From Micromonospora phaseoli (lineage in GTDB: Bacteria; Actinomycetota; Actinomycetes; Mycobacteriales; Micromonosporaceae): 64,000 nucleotides of DNA. The stretch is taken from NCBI RefSeq assembly GCF_900109115.1, contig NZ_FNYV01000006.1, forward strand, positions 186,001 to 250,000, read 5' to 3'. Shown here piece by piece: positions 42,544-52,226 of the stretch. The notes below the pieces were generated by a model. It ran no database searches. It was given only the letters and a program-made list of their open reading frames with translations, and was not told the DNA's origin. A program made the position numbers and the translations under genes. The first letter of the stretch is position 1, and every line of letters starts with the position of its first letter.

Positions 42544-43764
42544 ATGTCCCGGTACCCCACACGTCCCCTCCTGGCAGGTTTGACCACCCTGCTGACCGCT
42601 CCGACGACGGCGGTGGCGTTCGCGGCACCGGCTCCGGCCGCACCGGCCTGCGTCGCGCCGCCGGCCCCGGTCGGGCCCGTGTCCGCCGCCCCCTGGCCCC
42701 AGCAGCGGTACGCCCCAGAGCGACTCGCTCCGCTGGCCACCGGGGCGGGGGTGACCGTGGCGGTGATCGACTCGGGCGTGGACACGCGGCATCCTCAGCT
42801 CGCCGGCCGGGTACTCGCCGGCACCGACCTGCTCGACCCGGGCGGTGACGGCAGCCGCGACTGTGTCGGCCACGGCACCGGCGTGGCGAGCATCATCGCC
42901 GCCGCCCCGCACGACGGGATCGCCTTCCGCGGGTTGGCGCCGAATGCCCGGATCCTGCCGGTCAGGGTCAGCGAGCAGCAGGTCGTGGATGGTCGCGGGA
43001 CGGGGCGCACGGTCAGACCGACGGACTTCGCCCGGGCACTGCGGTGGGCGGTGGACCACGGTGCCGACGTGCTCAACCTCTCCGTCGTGTTGTACCGCGA
43101 CCATCCGGCGGTCCGCGCGGCGGTGGCCCACGCGGTCGCCCGCGACGTGGTCGTCGTTGCCGCTGCCGGCAACCTGCACGGCAGCGGCAACCCGCGCGCC
43201 TACCCGGCGGCGTACGACGGGGTACTCGCAGTGGGCGCGGTCGCCGCGGACGGTCAGCGGGCCGACTTCTCCCAGACGGGCGCCCACGTGGACCTGGTCG
43301 CGCCTGGCACGGACGTGCTCATCGCCGCCCCCGGGCAGGGCCACCACCTAGCCGAGGGGACCAGTTACGCCGTGCCCTTCGTCGCCGCCACGGCGGCGCT
43401 GCTACGCCAGTACCGCCCCGACCTGACCGCGGTCGAGGTGACCCGGCGGATCGTCGGCAGCACCGACCCGGCGCCCGACGGTGGGTACGGCGCGGGGTTG
43501 CTCAATCCGTACCGGGCCGTCACCGAGGCCGGCGGCGGCCAGCCGGCGCGCTCCGAGCCGGTGGCGGCGCTGGCCGACGACCGGCCGGGCCCGGCGCTGC
43601 TGGCACAGCAGGACCGCCGGGCCACCGCGAGGCGACGCGCGGTGCTGCTGGCCTCCGCCGGCATGCTGGTGGTGGCCGCAGTCGCACTGGCGGCCCTGGT
43701 CCTGCCCCGGGGAACCCGACGGCGCTGGCGCCCGGCCGATCCGGACGAGCAGCACGCGGGGTGA
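42544..43764 (+). CDS. mycP: Mycosin (type VII secretion-associated subtilase)
   Basis: A 406-residue S8 serine protease. A signal peptide covers about 1-28. The catalytic triad is visible: Asp76 (VAVIDSGVD), His110 (GHGTGVASI), and Ser274 (EGTSYAVPFVAA). A transmembrane helix near the C-terminus (about 365-390, VLLASAGMLVVAAVALAALV) anchors the protease on the outer face of the membrane. Mycosins are needed for ESX complex stability and cleave substrates. It is divergent from the SseB-like gene. Confidence 0.93.
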   Translation: MSRYPTRPLLAGLTTLLTAPTTAVAFAAPAPAAPACVAPPAPVGPVSAAPWPQQRYAPERLAPLATGAGVTVAVIDSGVDTRHPQLAGRVLAGTDLLDPGGDGSRDCVGHGTGVASIIAAAPHDGIAFRGLAPNARILPVRVSEQQVVDGRGTGRTVRPTDFARALRWAVDHGADVLNLSVVLYRDHPAVRAAVAHAVARDVVVVAAAGNLHGSGNPRAYPAAYDGVLAVGAVAADGQRADFSQTGAHVDLVAPGTDVLIAAPGQGHHLAEGTSYAVPFVAATAALLRQYRPDLTAVEVTRRIVGSTDPAPDGGYGAGLLNPYRAVTEAGGGQPARSEPVAALADDRPGPALLAQQDRRATARRRAVLLASAGMLVVAAVALAALVLPRGTRRRWRPADPDEQHAG

Positions 43765-43802
43765 CGCCGGCCGGATCGACCGACGCCACCACGCGACGGA
43801 GG

Positions 43803-44096
43803 TCACTGGAAGAGGCCAGCGTTCCGCTTCTCCGTGTCGAGGTAGTCGGACGCCGACTCGTCGACCGCGAGCTTGATGTCCCGCAGCATCGCCTGGAGGT
43901 CCTGCGAGACAGTACGCCATCGGGTCTGCCGCTGCTCGTACGCCTGCCGGGCCGCGCCGGACCAGCTGGCCACCAGCGGTGCCGCGTCGCTCTCCAGCTG
44001 ACCGAGCTGCGCGTCGAGCGTGTTCAGCGCCCGCTGAATGTCCGCGCTGGCCTGTTGCAACGCGGCGAAGTTGACGACCAGTACACCGTGCTCCAT
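43803..44096 (-). CDS. WXG100 protein (second of pair)
   Basis: A 97-residue helical hairpin with the central W-x-G (ASWSGAAR), typical length, and a C-terminal YLDTEKRN in place of the usual Y-x3-D/E export signal. It would form a heterodimer with the 44122 gene product and be secreted by the ESX machine. Confidence 0.88.
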   Translation of the reverse strand: MEHGVLVVNFAALQQASADIQRALNTLDAQLGQLESDAAPLVASWSGAARQAYEQRQTRWRTVSQDLQAMLRDIKLAVDESASDYLDTEKRNAGLFQ

Positions 44097-44121
44097 CGGA
44101 TCCTTCCCCCTCGGTCGTGGC

Positions 44122-44454
44122 CTAGAGCGGCAGCTGGATGCCGCCGCGGTTGGTGGCGGCCACCCGACTGGCCGCATCGGTGTCCGACGCGTCGTAGTGC
44201 GTGCCGGCGGTGCGGATCGCACCCGCCGTCTCCCGCAGCGCCTGCTGCAGGCTCGCCTGGTCCTGCGCCCACTGCTGTTTGACCTGCTCGAACGACCGGC
44301 CGCCAGCCCCGCGCCAGGCCTGTTGAAGAATCTCCAGGCGGGTCAACAGTCCACTCAGCATCGACTGCAACGACTGGTCGGTCTGCTCGAACTTCGCCGC
44401 GGTCTGCTGCATCACCGCGGCTTCTGCCTGGGTCTGGGACACCCCGGACGTCAC
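44122..44454 (-). CDS. WXG100 protein (first of pair)
   Basis: A 110-residue protein from GTG behind GAGGAGACGAG. The W-x-G turn is QAWRGAGGRSF; the flanking helices (MQQTAAKFEQTDQSLQSMLS; LQQALRETAGAIRTAGTHYD) fit the family. It lies 25 bases before its partner, as esxB precedes esxA. It is divergent from eccE, with a DnaA-box-like site between. Confidence 0.88.
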   Translation of the reverse strand: MTSGVSQTQAEAAVMQQTAAKFEQTDQSLQSMLSGLLTRLEILQQAWRGAGGRSFEQVKQQWAQDQASLQQALRETAGAIRTAGTHYDASDTDAASRVAATNRGGIQLPL

Positions 44455-44601
44455 CTCGTCTCCTCGATCGTGGCTGGCCCCTTGCGCTGGAATGCACCAC
44501 CCACACCGCCGGAGGACCAGCGCGACGCGGGACGGGCCAACGAGAACTCGTCGCTGACAGTAGCGACACGATCGCAATAGTGCTACCCCATCCCGCTCCC
44601 C

Positions 44602-44610
44602 TGTGGACAA
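44602..44610. promoter_or_regulatory. DnaA-box-like site between esx and eccE
   Basis: TGTGGACAA preceded by CTCCCC, identical to the context at 16151-16164. Confidence 0.35.
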
Positions 44611-44680
44611 CGCGGACATTCGACGGTAACTACTATGGGCGTCATCAGGGTCGCGGCGAGTGACCGGCGGAGGAGGCGCG

Positions 44681-46561
44681 ATGGCGACGACCGGCACGCC
44701 GGCCCGGCCGACCCCGATCCAGTCGCCCTCGCCGGACGAGCCCTCGACCGACGAGCCCTCGCCGGACGAGCCCTCGCCGGAAGCCGGACGCCGGATCCCG
44801 CCCGGGACACCACAGTGGAGACGCGGCAGGCGGTGGCGGCTGCACCGGCCGGGTACCGGTCAGATCGTCACCACACAGGTGGCGCTGGCAGGGCTCGTCG
44901 CCACGCTGGGCCGATCTCCGCTGGCGACGCTGGCCGCAACCCTGCTGGCTGCGATGCTGCTGACCCTGACCTGGTGCCGGGTCCGCCAGCGCTGGCTGCA
45001 CGAGTGGCTGCCGGTCGGCCTGGGCCATCTCGCCCGCCGACGGAAAACCACGCCCACAGCCGGCCCGGCGGCCCTGCTCGGCCTGGTGGACCCGGGCTTC
45101 ATCATCCACCCCGCCGAGCTGGCCGGCGCCCCCGCCGCGGTACTGGACGACCCGGCCGGCCTGGTGGCGCTGCTGGAGATCGGTGACCCTGCCGACCTGC
45201 TCGGAGACGGTGCGCGTCCGCTGCCGTCTCCCGCGTCGCTGCTGCCGGCGGGCGCCGGCCAGTCCCCACCCGTGCGCCTGCAACTCCTGCTGACCGGTAG
45301 AACGGCACCGGCGGTCGCCTCCGGCGCCGGCCTGGCGGCCACCTCGTACCGGCAGCTCACCGACGGGCGGCTGGCCGGCTGGGAGCGGGCGGTGCTGGCC
45401 GTCCGGGTGTCGCGGGCCCGGGGCTGGCCGGAGGAGGTGCTGCACCGCACGCTCGCCGGCACTGTCCACCGGATCATCCGACGGCTGCGGCCACTGGCCG
45501 TGCGACCGTTGGGCGAGCAGCCGACCCTGCGGATGCTGGCCGAGTTCGCCCACCTCGACAGGCGAGGGGTGCGGGAGTCCTGGCAGGCGGTGCGGTCGGG
45601 CGGGCTTTTGCAGACCACCTTCCGGCTGTCCCGGTGGCCGACGACGGACGCCGCACCCCAGCTCGTACCTCAACTGCTGGGTCTGCCGGCGACCGCGACC
45701 ACGGTGTCGCTCGACGTCGGGACGGACCCGCCGGCCGGTACCGGCCTGACCGTACGGCTCAGCGCGGTCTCCGCCGCCGAACTCTCCGCCGCCGCCCAGG
45801 CGCTACGCCGGACGGTGACGGCGGCCGGCGGGGCGGTACAGCGGCTCGACGGCGCACACCTGAGCGGGCTTGCCCGCACCCTGCCGCTGGCCCTGCCCGG
45901 CCCGCCGCCGACGCTACCCGGCGGCGCGGACCTGGACCTGCCGTACGGCTCGGCGGGACTGATGCTCGGCGTCAACCGGCACGGCAGCGCCGTCACCGTC
46001 CGGCTTTTCCGCCCGGAAAGCACCCGGGTGATGCTGGTCGGCGGGGTACGCGCCGCGCAGTTGATCACCCTGCGCACGATGGCACTCGGCGCCCAGGTGG
46101 TCGTCCAGACGACCCGCCCACACGCCTGGGAGTCGTTCGTCCGGGGCGCGGTCAGGCCGGGTGGGACGATCCCCCTGCTGCCGCCGGGTCGGCCGCTGCC
46201 GGGGCATCCGGCGACGCCGCTGGCCCCGATGCTCGTGGTGCACGACGCGCCTTCGCCGCCCGCCGGTCCGCGGCCGGGCACCGCCTGGCAGGCCACCCTG
46301 CTGGTACGCGACGAGCTGATCCCGGCCGACGCGGACGCGTTGGGCCGCGCCGACCTGGCCGTGTTCCAGCCGTTGAGCCCGGCCGAGGCGGCGGTCGCCG
46401 GCACCGCGCTGGGGCTCGGCGACTCCGCGCAGTGGCTCACCCGGATCCGGCCCGACATGGTCGCCGTGGTCAACCGGCGGGCCCTGCGCTGGGCGCTGCT
46501 CGCCGGCACGCCGATCGAGACGCAGCTCATCGGTCACCCGGTGCGCGACCGATGTGGATGA
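44681..46561 (+). CDS. eccE: Type VII secretion protein EccE
   Basis: A 626-residue protein. ATG 44681 follows GGAGGAGGCGCG. A Pro/Ser/Glu-rich N-terminus precedes two adjacent transmembrane helices (about 70-105, IVTTQVALAGLVATLGRSPL; LAATLLAAMLLTLTW). The rest is cytoplasmic, with the EccE-type domain (ARGWPEEVLHRTLAGTVHRI; LLQTTFRLSRWPTTDAA). EccE sits at the periphery of the ESX core complex. EccB, EccC and EccD are not in the window, so they must be elsewhere. Confidence 0.85.
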   Translation: MATTGTPARPTPIQSPSPDEPSTDEPSPDEPSPEAGRRIPPGTPQWRRGRRWRLHRPGTGQIVTTQVALAGLVATLGRSPLATLAATLLAAMLLTLTWCRVRQRWLHEWLPVGLGHLARRRKTTPTAGPAALLGLVDPGFIIHPAELAGAPAAVLDDPAGLVALLEIGDPADLLGDGARPLPSPASLLPAGAGQSPPVRLQLLLTGRTAPAVASGAGLAATSYRQLTDGRLAGWERAVLAVRVSRARGWPEEVLHRTLAGTVHRIIRRLRPLAVRPLGEQPTLRMLAEFAHLDRRGVRESWQAVRSGGLLQTTFRLSRWPTTDAAPQLVPQLLGLPATATTVSLDVGTDPPAGTGLTVRLSAVSAAELSAAAQALRRTVTAAGGAVQRLDGAHLSGLARTLPLALPGPPPTLPGGADLDLPYGSAGLMLGVNRHGSAVTVRLFRPESTRVMLVGGVRAAQLITLRTMALGAQVVVQTTRPHAWESFVRGAVRPGGTIPLLPPGRPLPGHPATPLAPMLVVHDAPSPPAGPRPGTAWQATLLVRDELIPADADALGRADLAVFQPLSPAEAAVAGTALGLGDSAQWLTRIRPDMVAVVNRRALRWALLAGTPIETQLIGHPVRDRCG

Positions 46562-46597
46562 TCTCGCGGGTTCCGCCCACGCGCCGGCCATGGCACC

Positions 46598-46993
46598 ATG
46601 CCCGCCATGGGTTTTCTGAAAGGTCTACTGATCCGGGTCGGCGCCACGGCGGTGGCCTTCTGGCTGGCCACACTGATCATCCCCGGCATCTCTCTTGAGT
46701 CGAGTTCGGTCTCCGAGACGGTGCTGACGCTGATCCTCGTCGCGGTCATCTTCGGTGTGGTCAACGCGGTGCTCCAGCCGATCATCAAGACCGTCGGCTG
46801 CGGTTTCTACCTGCTCACCCTCGGCCTGATCGCGCTGGTGGTCAACGGCCTGCTGTTCCTGCTCACCGGCTGGATCGCAGACCAGGTCGGGCTGCCCTTC
46901 GACGTCGACGGCTTCTGGCCCGCCGCGGTGCTGGGCGCGCTCTTCGTCGGCATCGTCACCTGGATCCTCGGCGCGATCCTCGACCGCGACTGA
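46598..46993 (+). CDS. Phage-holin-family (PF04020-like) membrane protein
   Basis: A 131-residue protein with four transmembrane helices and the family's pattern (LLIRVGATAVAFWLATLIIP; FGVVNAVLQPIIKTVG; LGLIALVVNGLLFLLTGWIA). Despite the family label, these are chromosomal proteins of unclear role, not proven holins. ATG 46607 is an alternative start. Confidence 0.82.
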   Translation: MPAMGFLKGLLIRVGATAVAFWLATLIIPGISLESSSVSETVLTLILVAVIFGVVNAVLQPIIKTVGCGFYLLTLGLIALVVNGLLFLLTGWIADQVGLPFDVDGFWPAAVLGALFVGIVTWILGAILDRD

Positions 46994-47143
46994 CACCTGC
47001 CAGCCGGCAGGGTCACCACGTGGACCCGGGCAGTTGCCGTTCGATCGGTGGCTGCCCGGGGCCCGCGCGCCACCCGAGGTGACCGGCCATATCGCGGGAA
47101 TTGGCCACTGAACCGGGCAGGTGGGCGCACTAGCGTCGCAGGC

Positions 47144-47641
47144 GTGTTCTCCACGACCCGCAGCGACGGCTACACGATCAGCACCGATCCGGACCGGCTC
47201 GATCTGGACCTGGTGCACACCTGGCTCTGCACGGACGCTTACTGGGCGCTCGGCCGGGACCGCGAGACGGTGGTGCGGGCATTCGCCGGCTCGATCGGAT
47301 TCGGCGTCTACCACCCGGTGGACGGCCGGCAGGTCGCCGTAGCCCGGGTGATCACCGATCGGGCCACCTTCGCCTATCTCTGCGATGTCTACGTCGACCG
47401 GGCCGAGCGGGGCCACGGGCTGGGCACCTGGCTGGCCGGGGCGGTCCGCGACCATCTGGGCGGGCTGGGCGTACGCCGGATCCTGCTGGCCACCAACGAC
47501 GCGCACGGGGTGTACGAGAAAATCGGCTTCTCGCCGGTACGGGCCGACCGGTGGATGGAGTTCGACCGCCGTTACCTGGCCGTGAGCCCGCTCACCAGCA
47601 AGGACCAGCCGGTGGATCCGCCCCTTACGGTGGAGGCGTGA
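47144..47641 (+). CDS. GNAT N-acetyltransferase
   Basis: A 165-residue protein from a GTG start. The acetyl-CoA loop reads VDRAERGHGLGTWLAGAVRD and the substrate side VARVITDRATFAYLCDVYVD. The C-terminal strand has YEKIGFSPV. The substrate is unknown. Its stop overlaps the RarD start (GTGA), so the two are co-translated. Confidence 0.85.
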   Translation: MFSTTRSDGYTISTDPDRLDLDLVHTWLCTDAYWALGRDRETVVRAFAGSIGFGVYHPVDGRQVAVARVITDRATFAYLCDVYVDRAERGHGLGTWLAGAVRDHLGGLGVRRILLATNDAHGVYEKIGFSPVRADRWMEFDRRYLAVSPLTSKDQPVDPPLTVEA

Positions 47642-48573
47642 CGCCGCTCCGCCTCGGATACCTCTACGGCCTCGGTGCGTACCTGCTGTGGGGGTTCTTT
47701 CCGCTCTACTTCAAGCTGCTGCGCCCGACCGGCCCGCTGGAGATCCTCGCCCACCGCGTGGTGTGGTCCGTCGCGTTCGTCGCCCTGCTGCTCGCCGCGC
47801 TGCGCAACATCGGCTTCCTGCGGGCCCTGCTGCGCCGGCCACGCACGCTTGCCGGCATCGCCTGCGCCGCCACGCTGATCGCCGTCAACTGGTTCACCTA
47901 CATCTACGGCGTCAACTCCGACCGGGTGGTGGAGACGGCCCTCGGCTACTTCATCAACCCGCTGGTGGTGGTGCTGCTCGGGGTGCTGGTGCTGCGCGAA
48001 CGGCTGCGTCCGGCGCAGTGGGCCGCGCTCGGCGTCGGCGCGCTGGCGGTGGCCGTGCTCACCGTCGACTACGGCCGGCTGCCGTATCTCGCGCTCACCC
48101 TGGCTTTCACCTTCGGCGGGTACAGCCTGGTCAAGAAGCGTCTGGGCCTGCCCGCGGCGGAGGGCCTGTTCGTCGAGTCGGCGGTGCTGGCGCTGCCCGC
48201 GCTGGCCTTCCTCGGTTGGCTCGCGGCCACCGGTGACGCCACGTTCGGCCACGTCTCGGCCGGGCACACGGCGCTGCTGGTGCTCGCCGGCGCGCTGACC
48301 GCCATCCCGCTGCTGCTCTTCGCCGGGGCGGCCAACCGGCTCCCGCTCACCGCCCTCGGCATGCTCCAGTACGTGGCGCCGATCCTCCAACTCGGCTGCG
48401 GCGTGCTGATCTTCCACGAGCCGATGCCACCGGCCCGGCTGGCCGGTTTCGTGCTGGTCTGGCTCGCCCTGATCGTCTTCACCGGCGACGCCCTGCGGCA
48501 GGCGCGACACAGCCGCCGCCTGCGCCCGGGCACCGACGTGCCGTCCCCGGCCGCCGTCGCCCCCACCCCCTGA
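47638..48573 (+). CDS. rarD: RarD-type EamA transporter
   Basis: A 311-residue protein with ten predicted membrane helices in two EamA repeats. The RarD signatures are present: GYLYGLGAYLLWGFFPLYFK, EILAHRVVWS, and NWFTYIYGVNSDRVVETALG. The GTG start overlaps the GNAT stop. Substrate unknown. Confidence 0.92.
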   Translation: MTPLRLGYLYGLGAYLLWGFFPLYFKLLRPTGPLEILAHRVVWSVAFVALLLAALRNIGFLRALLRRPRTLAGIACAATLIAVNWFTYIYGVNSDRVVETALGYFINPLVVVLLGVLVLRERLRPAQWAALGVGALAVAVLTVDYGRLPYLALTLAFTFGGYSLVKKRLGLPAAEGLFVESAVLALPALAFLGWLAATGDATFGHVSAGHTALLVLAGALTAIPLLLFAGAANRLPLTALGMLQYVAPILQLGCGVLIFHEPMPPARLAGFVLVWLALIVFTGDALRQARHSRRLRPGTDVPSPAAVAPTP

Positions 48574-48599
48574 CCGCCCGCTCGCCGGCGGGCAGCCGC

Positions 48600-49292
48600 T
48601 CAGCGGACGTCGTAGGCGAGGACGGGAGTGCCGTCCGCCCGGATCAGTTCCAGCCGGACCAGTTCGGCGTTGGTGAATCGGGTCGCGCCACTGATCCGCA
48701 GGTCGTCACCGGGGGCCGCCAGCCAGGAACCGATCTGCTCCTGCGAGCCGTCCCCGGCGTGGGCCACCAGCCGGAAGGTGTTCGCCTTGCCGTACCCGGT
48801 CCGCTCGTCGTACCCGCAGTGCATGGTCACCTCGGTGCCCCAGTTGGTGCCGGTCAACCCGATCTCGGCGTGCACCGGCACCGACCCGGCCACCGGCTGC
48901 ATCTCGACCATCCGCACCTGGGCCACCGGTGCCGTCGCCCCCTGCCCCGGCAGCAACGTGGCCACCCCGAAGCCGACCACCAGGGCGAACGCGGCCGCAG
49001 CCAGGCCGGTGACCGCGTACCGCAGCCGGTTGGCCTGTCGTTCGCGGCGCCGACGGTCCCGGGCGGCATTGAGCAGTTCGGGCACCCGGGGGTTCTCCGG
49101 CGGCGGCAGGAACTGCTCCAGGCTGGCCGGGTCCAACCGGCCGAGCAGGCCGGGCAGGACGGCTATCTCGGAGACCGACTGCTGGCAGGCCGGGCAGTCG
49201 ACAAGGTGCCGCTCGTAGGCCGCGCGATCGGTCGGGGAAAGCGCACCCAGCACGTACGCGCCGTCGTCGTACATGAACTCGCAGCGCTTCAT
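48600..49292 (-). CDS. Zinc-dependent anti-sigma factor
   Basis: A 230-residue membrane protein. The N-terminal ZAS domain has His-x3-Cys-x2-Cys (ERHLVDCPACQQS). A single transmembrane helix (about 92-114, AVTGLAAAAFALVVGFGVAT) leads to an extracytoplasmic beta domain (VEMQPVAGSVPVHAEIGLTG). It overlaps its cognate sigma gene by ATGA. Confidence 0.88.
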   Translation of the reverse strand: MKRCEFMYDDGAYVLGALSPTDRAAYERHLVDCPACQQSVSEIAVLPGLLGRLDPASLEQFLPPPENPRVPELLNAARDRRRRERQANRLRYAVTGLAAAAFALVVGFGVATLLPGQGATAPVAQVRMVEMQPVAGSVPVHAEIGLTGTNWGTEVTMHCGYDERTGYGKANTFRLVAHAGDGSQEQIGSWLAAPGDDLRISGATRFTNAELVRLELIRADGTPVLAYDVR

Positions 49293-49867
49293 CCGGTCAC
49301 CCCCATCTCGGCCAGGACGAGACGTAGCGAACGCAGCGCGTAGTGGGTCCGGGACTTCACCGTGCCCGGCGGCACCCCCAGGCGGGAGGCGGCCTCGGAG
49401 ACCGATCGCCCCTGGTAGAAGCACTCGACCAGCACGTCTCGGTGCGAGGGGCTGAGCCGGTTCAGCGCCTCCGCGACCGTCCACGCCTCGACGGCGCGTT
49501 CGGTCTCGTCGACGACCTCCGGCGGCTCGGGGAGCTCGTCGGTGTAGATCTCACCGACCCGGGTCGACCGCCGCCGCCAGGCGTCGATCGCCAGGTTCCG
49601 GGCGGTGGTGAAGAGCCAGGCGCGGACCGATCCGCGCCGCGGATCGAGCGACTCCGGATGCCGCCAGGCCCGCAGCAGCGTCTCCTGCACCAGGTCCTCG
49701 GCGCGCTGCCGATCACCGTTGACCAGTCGCAACGCGTGCGTGTACAGCGCGTCGGCATGCTCGTCATGCAGAGCGCGCAGCAGGTGGGCGTCGTGGTCGC
49801 TGATGGTGCTCTCCTCGCACTCGACGCGAGCGGGCGCGGCGTTACGACCTGAGATACGTGCGGTCAC
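49289..49867 (-). CDS. ECF sigma factor
   Basis: A 192-residue protein. Region 2 is LYTHALRLVNGDRQRAEDLV-QETLLRAWRH; region 4 is LSPSHRDVLVECFYQGRSVS followed by EAASRLGVPPGTVKSRTHYA. It is probably released by its zinc anti-sigma factor under redox or envelope stress. The divergent PhoX gene could be a target. Confidence 0.92.
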   Translation of the reverse strand: MTARISGRNAAPARVECEESTISDHDAHLLRALHDEHADALYTHALRLVNGDRQRAEDLVQETLLRAWRHPESLDPRRGSVRAWLFTTARNLAIDAWRRRSTRVGEIYTDELPEPPEVVDETERAVEAWTVAEALNRLSPSHRDVLVECFYQGRSVSEAASRLGVPPGTVKSRTHYALRSLRLVLAEMGVTG

Positions 49868-50029
49868 GCCGATCGGTTCAGTCCCAGCTCAAACCCGGGA
49901 TTCCCGGCGCGGAGTTCATCGCTGGTTCACATCGACGCTGACCCACGCTCACCACGCTCTCCTAGCGTCCGGCGGGTACGCGTCGGTGAGCTGCACCGGC
50001 GTGCACCGACCCTCAGGAGGATCCTCCCC

Positions 50030-52150
50030 ATGAGCGACCGTCCCCGGCTGCTCCCGTTGCTGCGCACCCCCCGCCACGGCAGCCGCGATGCCATGACCTG
50101 CCTGTACCGCTGCGGCAACGCCTGTGACCACCCGGTACCCAACACCTCCGACAACGCGTACTTCGGCGACGTGGTGAACGCCGAGGTCTCCCGCCGAGGC
50201 GTGGTCCGCGCCGGGGCGGTCGGTGCGTTGGTGCTCGGCTTCGGCGGTGCCGCCGCCGGTGCGCTGGCCGGCGCGGCTCCCGCCGCCGCGGCCCCGGTGT
50301 CCGCCGCGCCTCTCGCGACCCCGGCCACCGCCGGCCGTCGCCCGGGTAGCGGCGCGCTGAGCTTCAAGCCGATCCCGCCGAACACCCTGGACACGTTCGT
50401 CGTGCCCAACGGGTACGACCACGCAGTGATCATCCGCTGGGGCGACCCGGTGCTGCCCGGCGCGCCGGCGTTCAACCTGCACCGGCAGACCGCCGCCGCG
50501 CAGGCCAAGCAGTTCGGCTACAACAACGACTACGTCGGCGTGCTGCCGCTGGACAAGGGCGGCAAGCGGGCGCTGCTCGTGGTCAACCACGAGTACACCA
50601 ACGAGAACCTGATGTTCCCCGGCTTCACCAGCCAGGACGCGCTCAGTGTCGAGCAGGTGAAGGTGGCGATGGCCGCGCACGGCATGTCCGTGGTGGAGAT
50701 CGAGCGGGTCGCCGGCACCGGCCAGTGGCGCCTGGTCACCGCCGGCCGCCGCCCGTACAACCGGCGCGTCGACGCGCTGAGCAGCACCTTCGAGCTGACC
50801 GGCCCGGCCGCCGGCTCGTCGTTCGTGAGGACCGCGGCCGACCCGAAGGGACGCACGGTCATCGGCACGCTGAACAACTGCGCCGGCGGCACGACCCCGT
50901 GGGGCACGGTGCTCTCCGGCGAGGAGAACTTCAACCAGTACTTCGTCGGCGGTGACGGCGCGCCGGAGTCCGAGAAGGCCCGACTGGCCCGCTACGGCAT
51001 CAGCACCACCACCCGCTACCCCAGCGACAACCGCAAGTGGGACCGCGTCGCCGCCCGCTTCGACCTGGCCAAGCACCCCAACGAGGCCAACCGGCACGGT
51101 TGGATCGTGGAGATCGACCCCTTCGACCCGGAGAGCCGCCCGCGTAAGCACACCGCGCTGGGCCGGTTCAAGCACGAGGGCGCGAACGTCATCGTCGCCA
51201 AGAGCGGCCACGTGGTCGCGTACATGGGCGACGACGAGCGCTTCGACTACCTCTACAAGTTCGTCTCGGACCGGAAGTTCATGAAGGGTGACTCCTGGGT
51301 CGCCCGCAAGCACAACCTGACGCTGCTGGAGTCCGGCACCCTCTACGTCGCCAAGCTCGACCAGACCAGCGCCGGTGAGATCGACGGCTCCGGCACCCTG
51401 CCCAGCGACGGCGCCTTCAACGGCAAGGGCCGCTGGATCAAGCTGGTCAGCGGCAACCGTTCGTACGTGGACGGGATGACCGCCGCCGAGGTACTGACCT
51501 TCACCCGGCTCGCCGCCGACAAGGTCGCCCCGACCAAGATGGACCGTCCCGAAGAGGTCGAGATCAGCCCGGTCACCGGCAAGGTGTACGTGGCGCTGAC
51601 CAACAACACCAACCGGGGCGTCGGCAGCAACCCCGGGCCGGACGAGGCGAACCCGCGTACCGGTAACCGGCACGGCCAGATCCTTGAGCTGGTCGAGAAC
51701 CGGGGAGACAACACCTCGGACACCTTCACCTGGTCGTTGCCGATCGTCTGCGGCGACCCGGCGGACCCGTCGACCTACTTCGCCGGGTACGACAAGACCA
51801 AGGTGTCGCCGATCTCCTGCCCGGACAACCTGCTGTTCGACCGGGTCGGAAACCTCTGGATCTCGACCGACGGCAACGCCCTGGGCAGCAACGACGGCCT
51901 CTTCGCCACGCCCATCGAAGGGCCGGAGAGGGGCCGCCTGAAGCAGTTCCTGACCGTGCCGCTCGGCGCGGAGACCTGCGGCCCGTTCTTCACCGAGGAC
52001 GAGCGTTCGCTCTTCGTCGCCGTACAGCACCCGGGCGAGTTGACCGGTGCGACGGTCGAGAAGCCGGCCTCCACCTGGCCCGACGGCGACTACGCCAAGC
52101 CGGGTGTGGTGGTGACCTGGCGGCTGGACGGCGGACCGGTCGGCAGCTGA
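50030..52150 (+). CDS. phoX: PhoX-type alkaline phosphatase (DUF839)
   Basis: A 706-residue protein with a strong ribosome site (AGGAGGATCC) before ATG. A long N-terminal leader is followed by a Tat motif, SRRGVVRAG, and a hydrophobic stretch (about residues 55-85), so the enzyme is exported folded. Conserved PhoX blocks: NNDYVGVLPLD, LLVVNHEYTNENLMFPGF, NNCAGGTTPWGTVLSGEENF, and ANRHGWIVEIDPFDP. The family uses Ca and Fe to release phosphate from organic esters. Confidence 0.9.
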   Translation: MSDRPRLLPLLRTPRHGSRDAMTCLYRCGNACDHPVPNTSDNAYFGDVVNAEVSRRGVVRAGAVGALVLGFGGAAAGALAGAAPAAAAPVSAAPLATPATAGRRPGSGALSFKPIPPNTLDTFVVPNGYDHAVIIRWGDPVLPGAPAFNLHRQTAAAQAKQFGYNNDYVGVLPLDKGGKRALLVVNHEYTNENLMFPGFTSQDALSVEQVKVAMAAHGMSVVEIERVAGTGQWRLVTAGRRPYNRRVDALSSTFELTGPAAGSSFVRTAADPKGRTVIGTLNNCAGGTTPWGTVLSGEENFNQYFVGGDGAPESEKARLARYGISTTTRYPSDNRKWDRVAARFDLAKHPNEANRHGWIVEIDPFDPESRPRKHTALGRFKHEGANVIVAKSGHVVAYMGDDERFDYLYKFVSDRKFMKGDSWVARKHNLTLLESGTLYVAKLDQTSAGEIDGSGTLPSDGAFNGKGRWIKLVSGNRSYVDGMTAAEVLTFTRLAADKVAPTKMDRPEEVEISPVTGKVYVALTNNTNRGVGSNPGPDEANPRTGNRHGQILELVENRGDNTSDTFTWSLPIVCGDPADPSTYFAGYDKTKVSPISCPDNLLFDRVGNLWISTDGNALGSNDGLFATPIEGPERGRLKQFLTVPLGAETCGPFFTEDERSLFVAVQHPGELTGATVEKPASTWPDGDYAKPGVVVTWRLDGGPVGS

Positions 52151-52183
52151 CCCCGCCCCGGCGTCCGCGCCGGCCGCCCGCCC

Positions 52184-52216
52184 GACGGCCCCCTCCCCAC
52201 CAGGGCGGGGGCCGTC
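52184..52216. terminator. Bidirectional terminator between phoX and the IclR gene
   Basis: Arms GACGGCCCCC and GGGGGCCGTC, between convergent genes. Confidence 0.65.
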
Positions 52217-52226
52217 TCGGTGGGCG

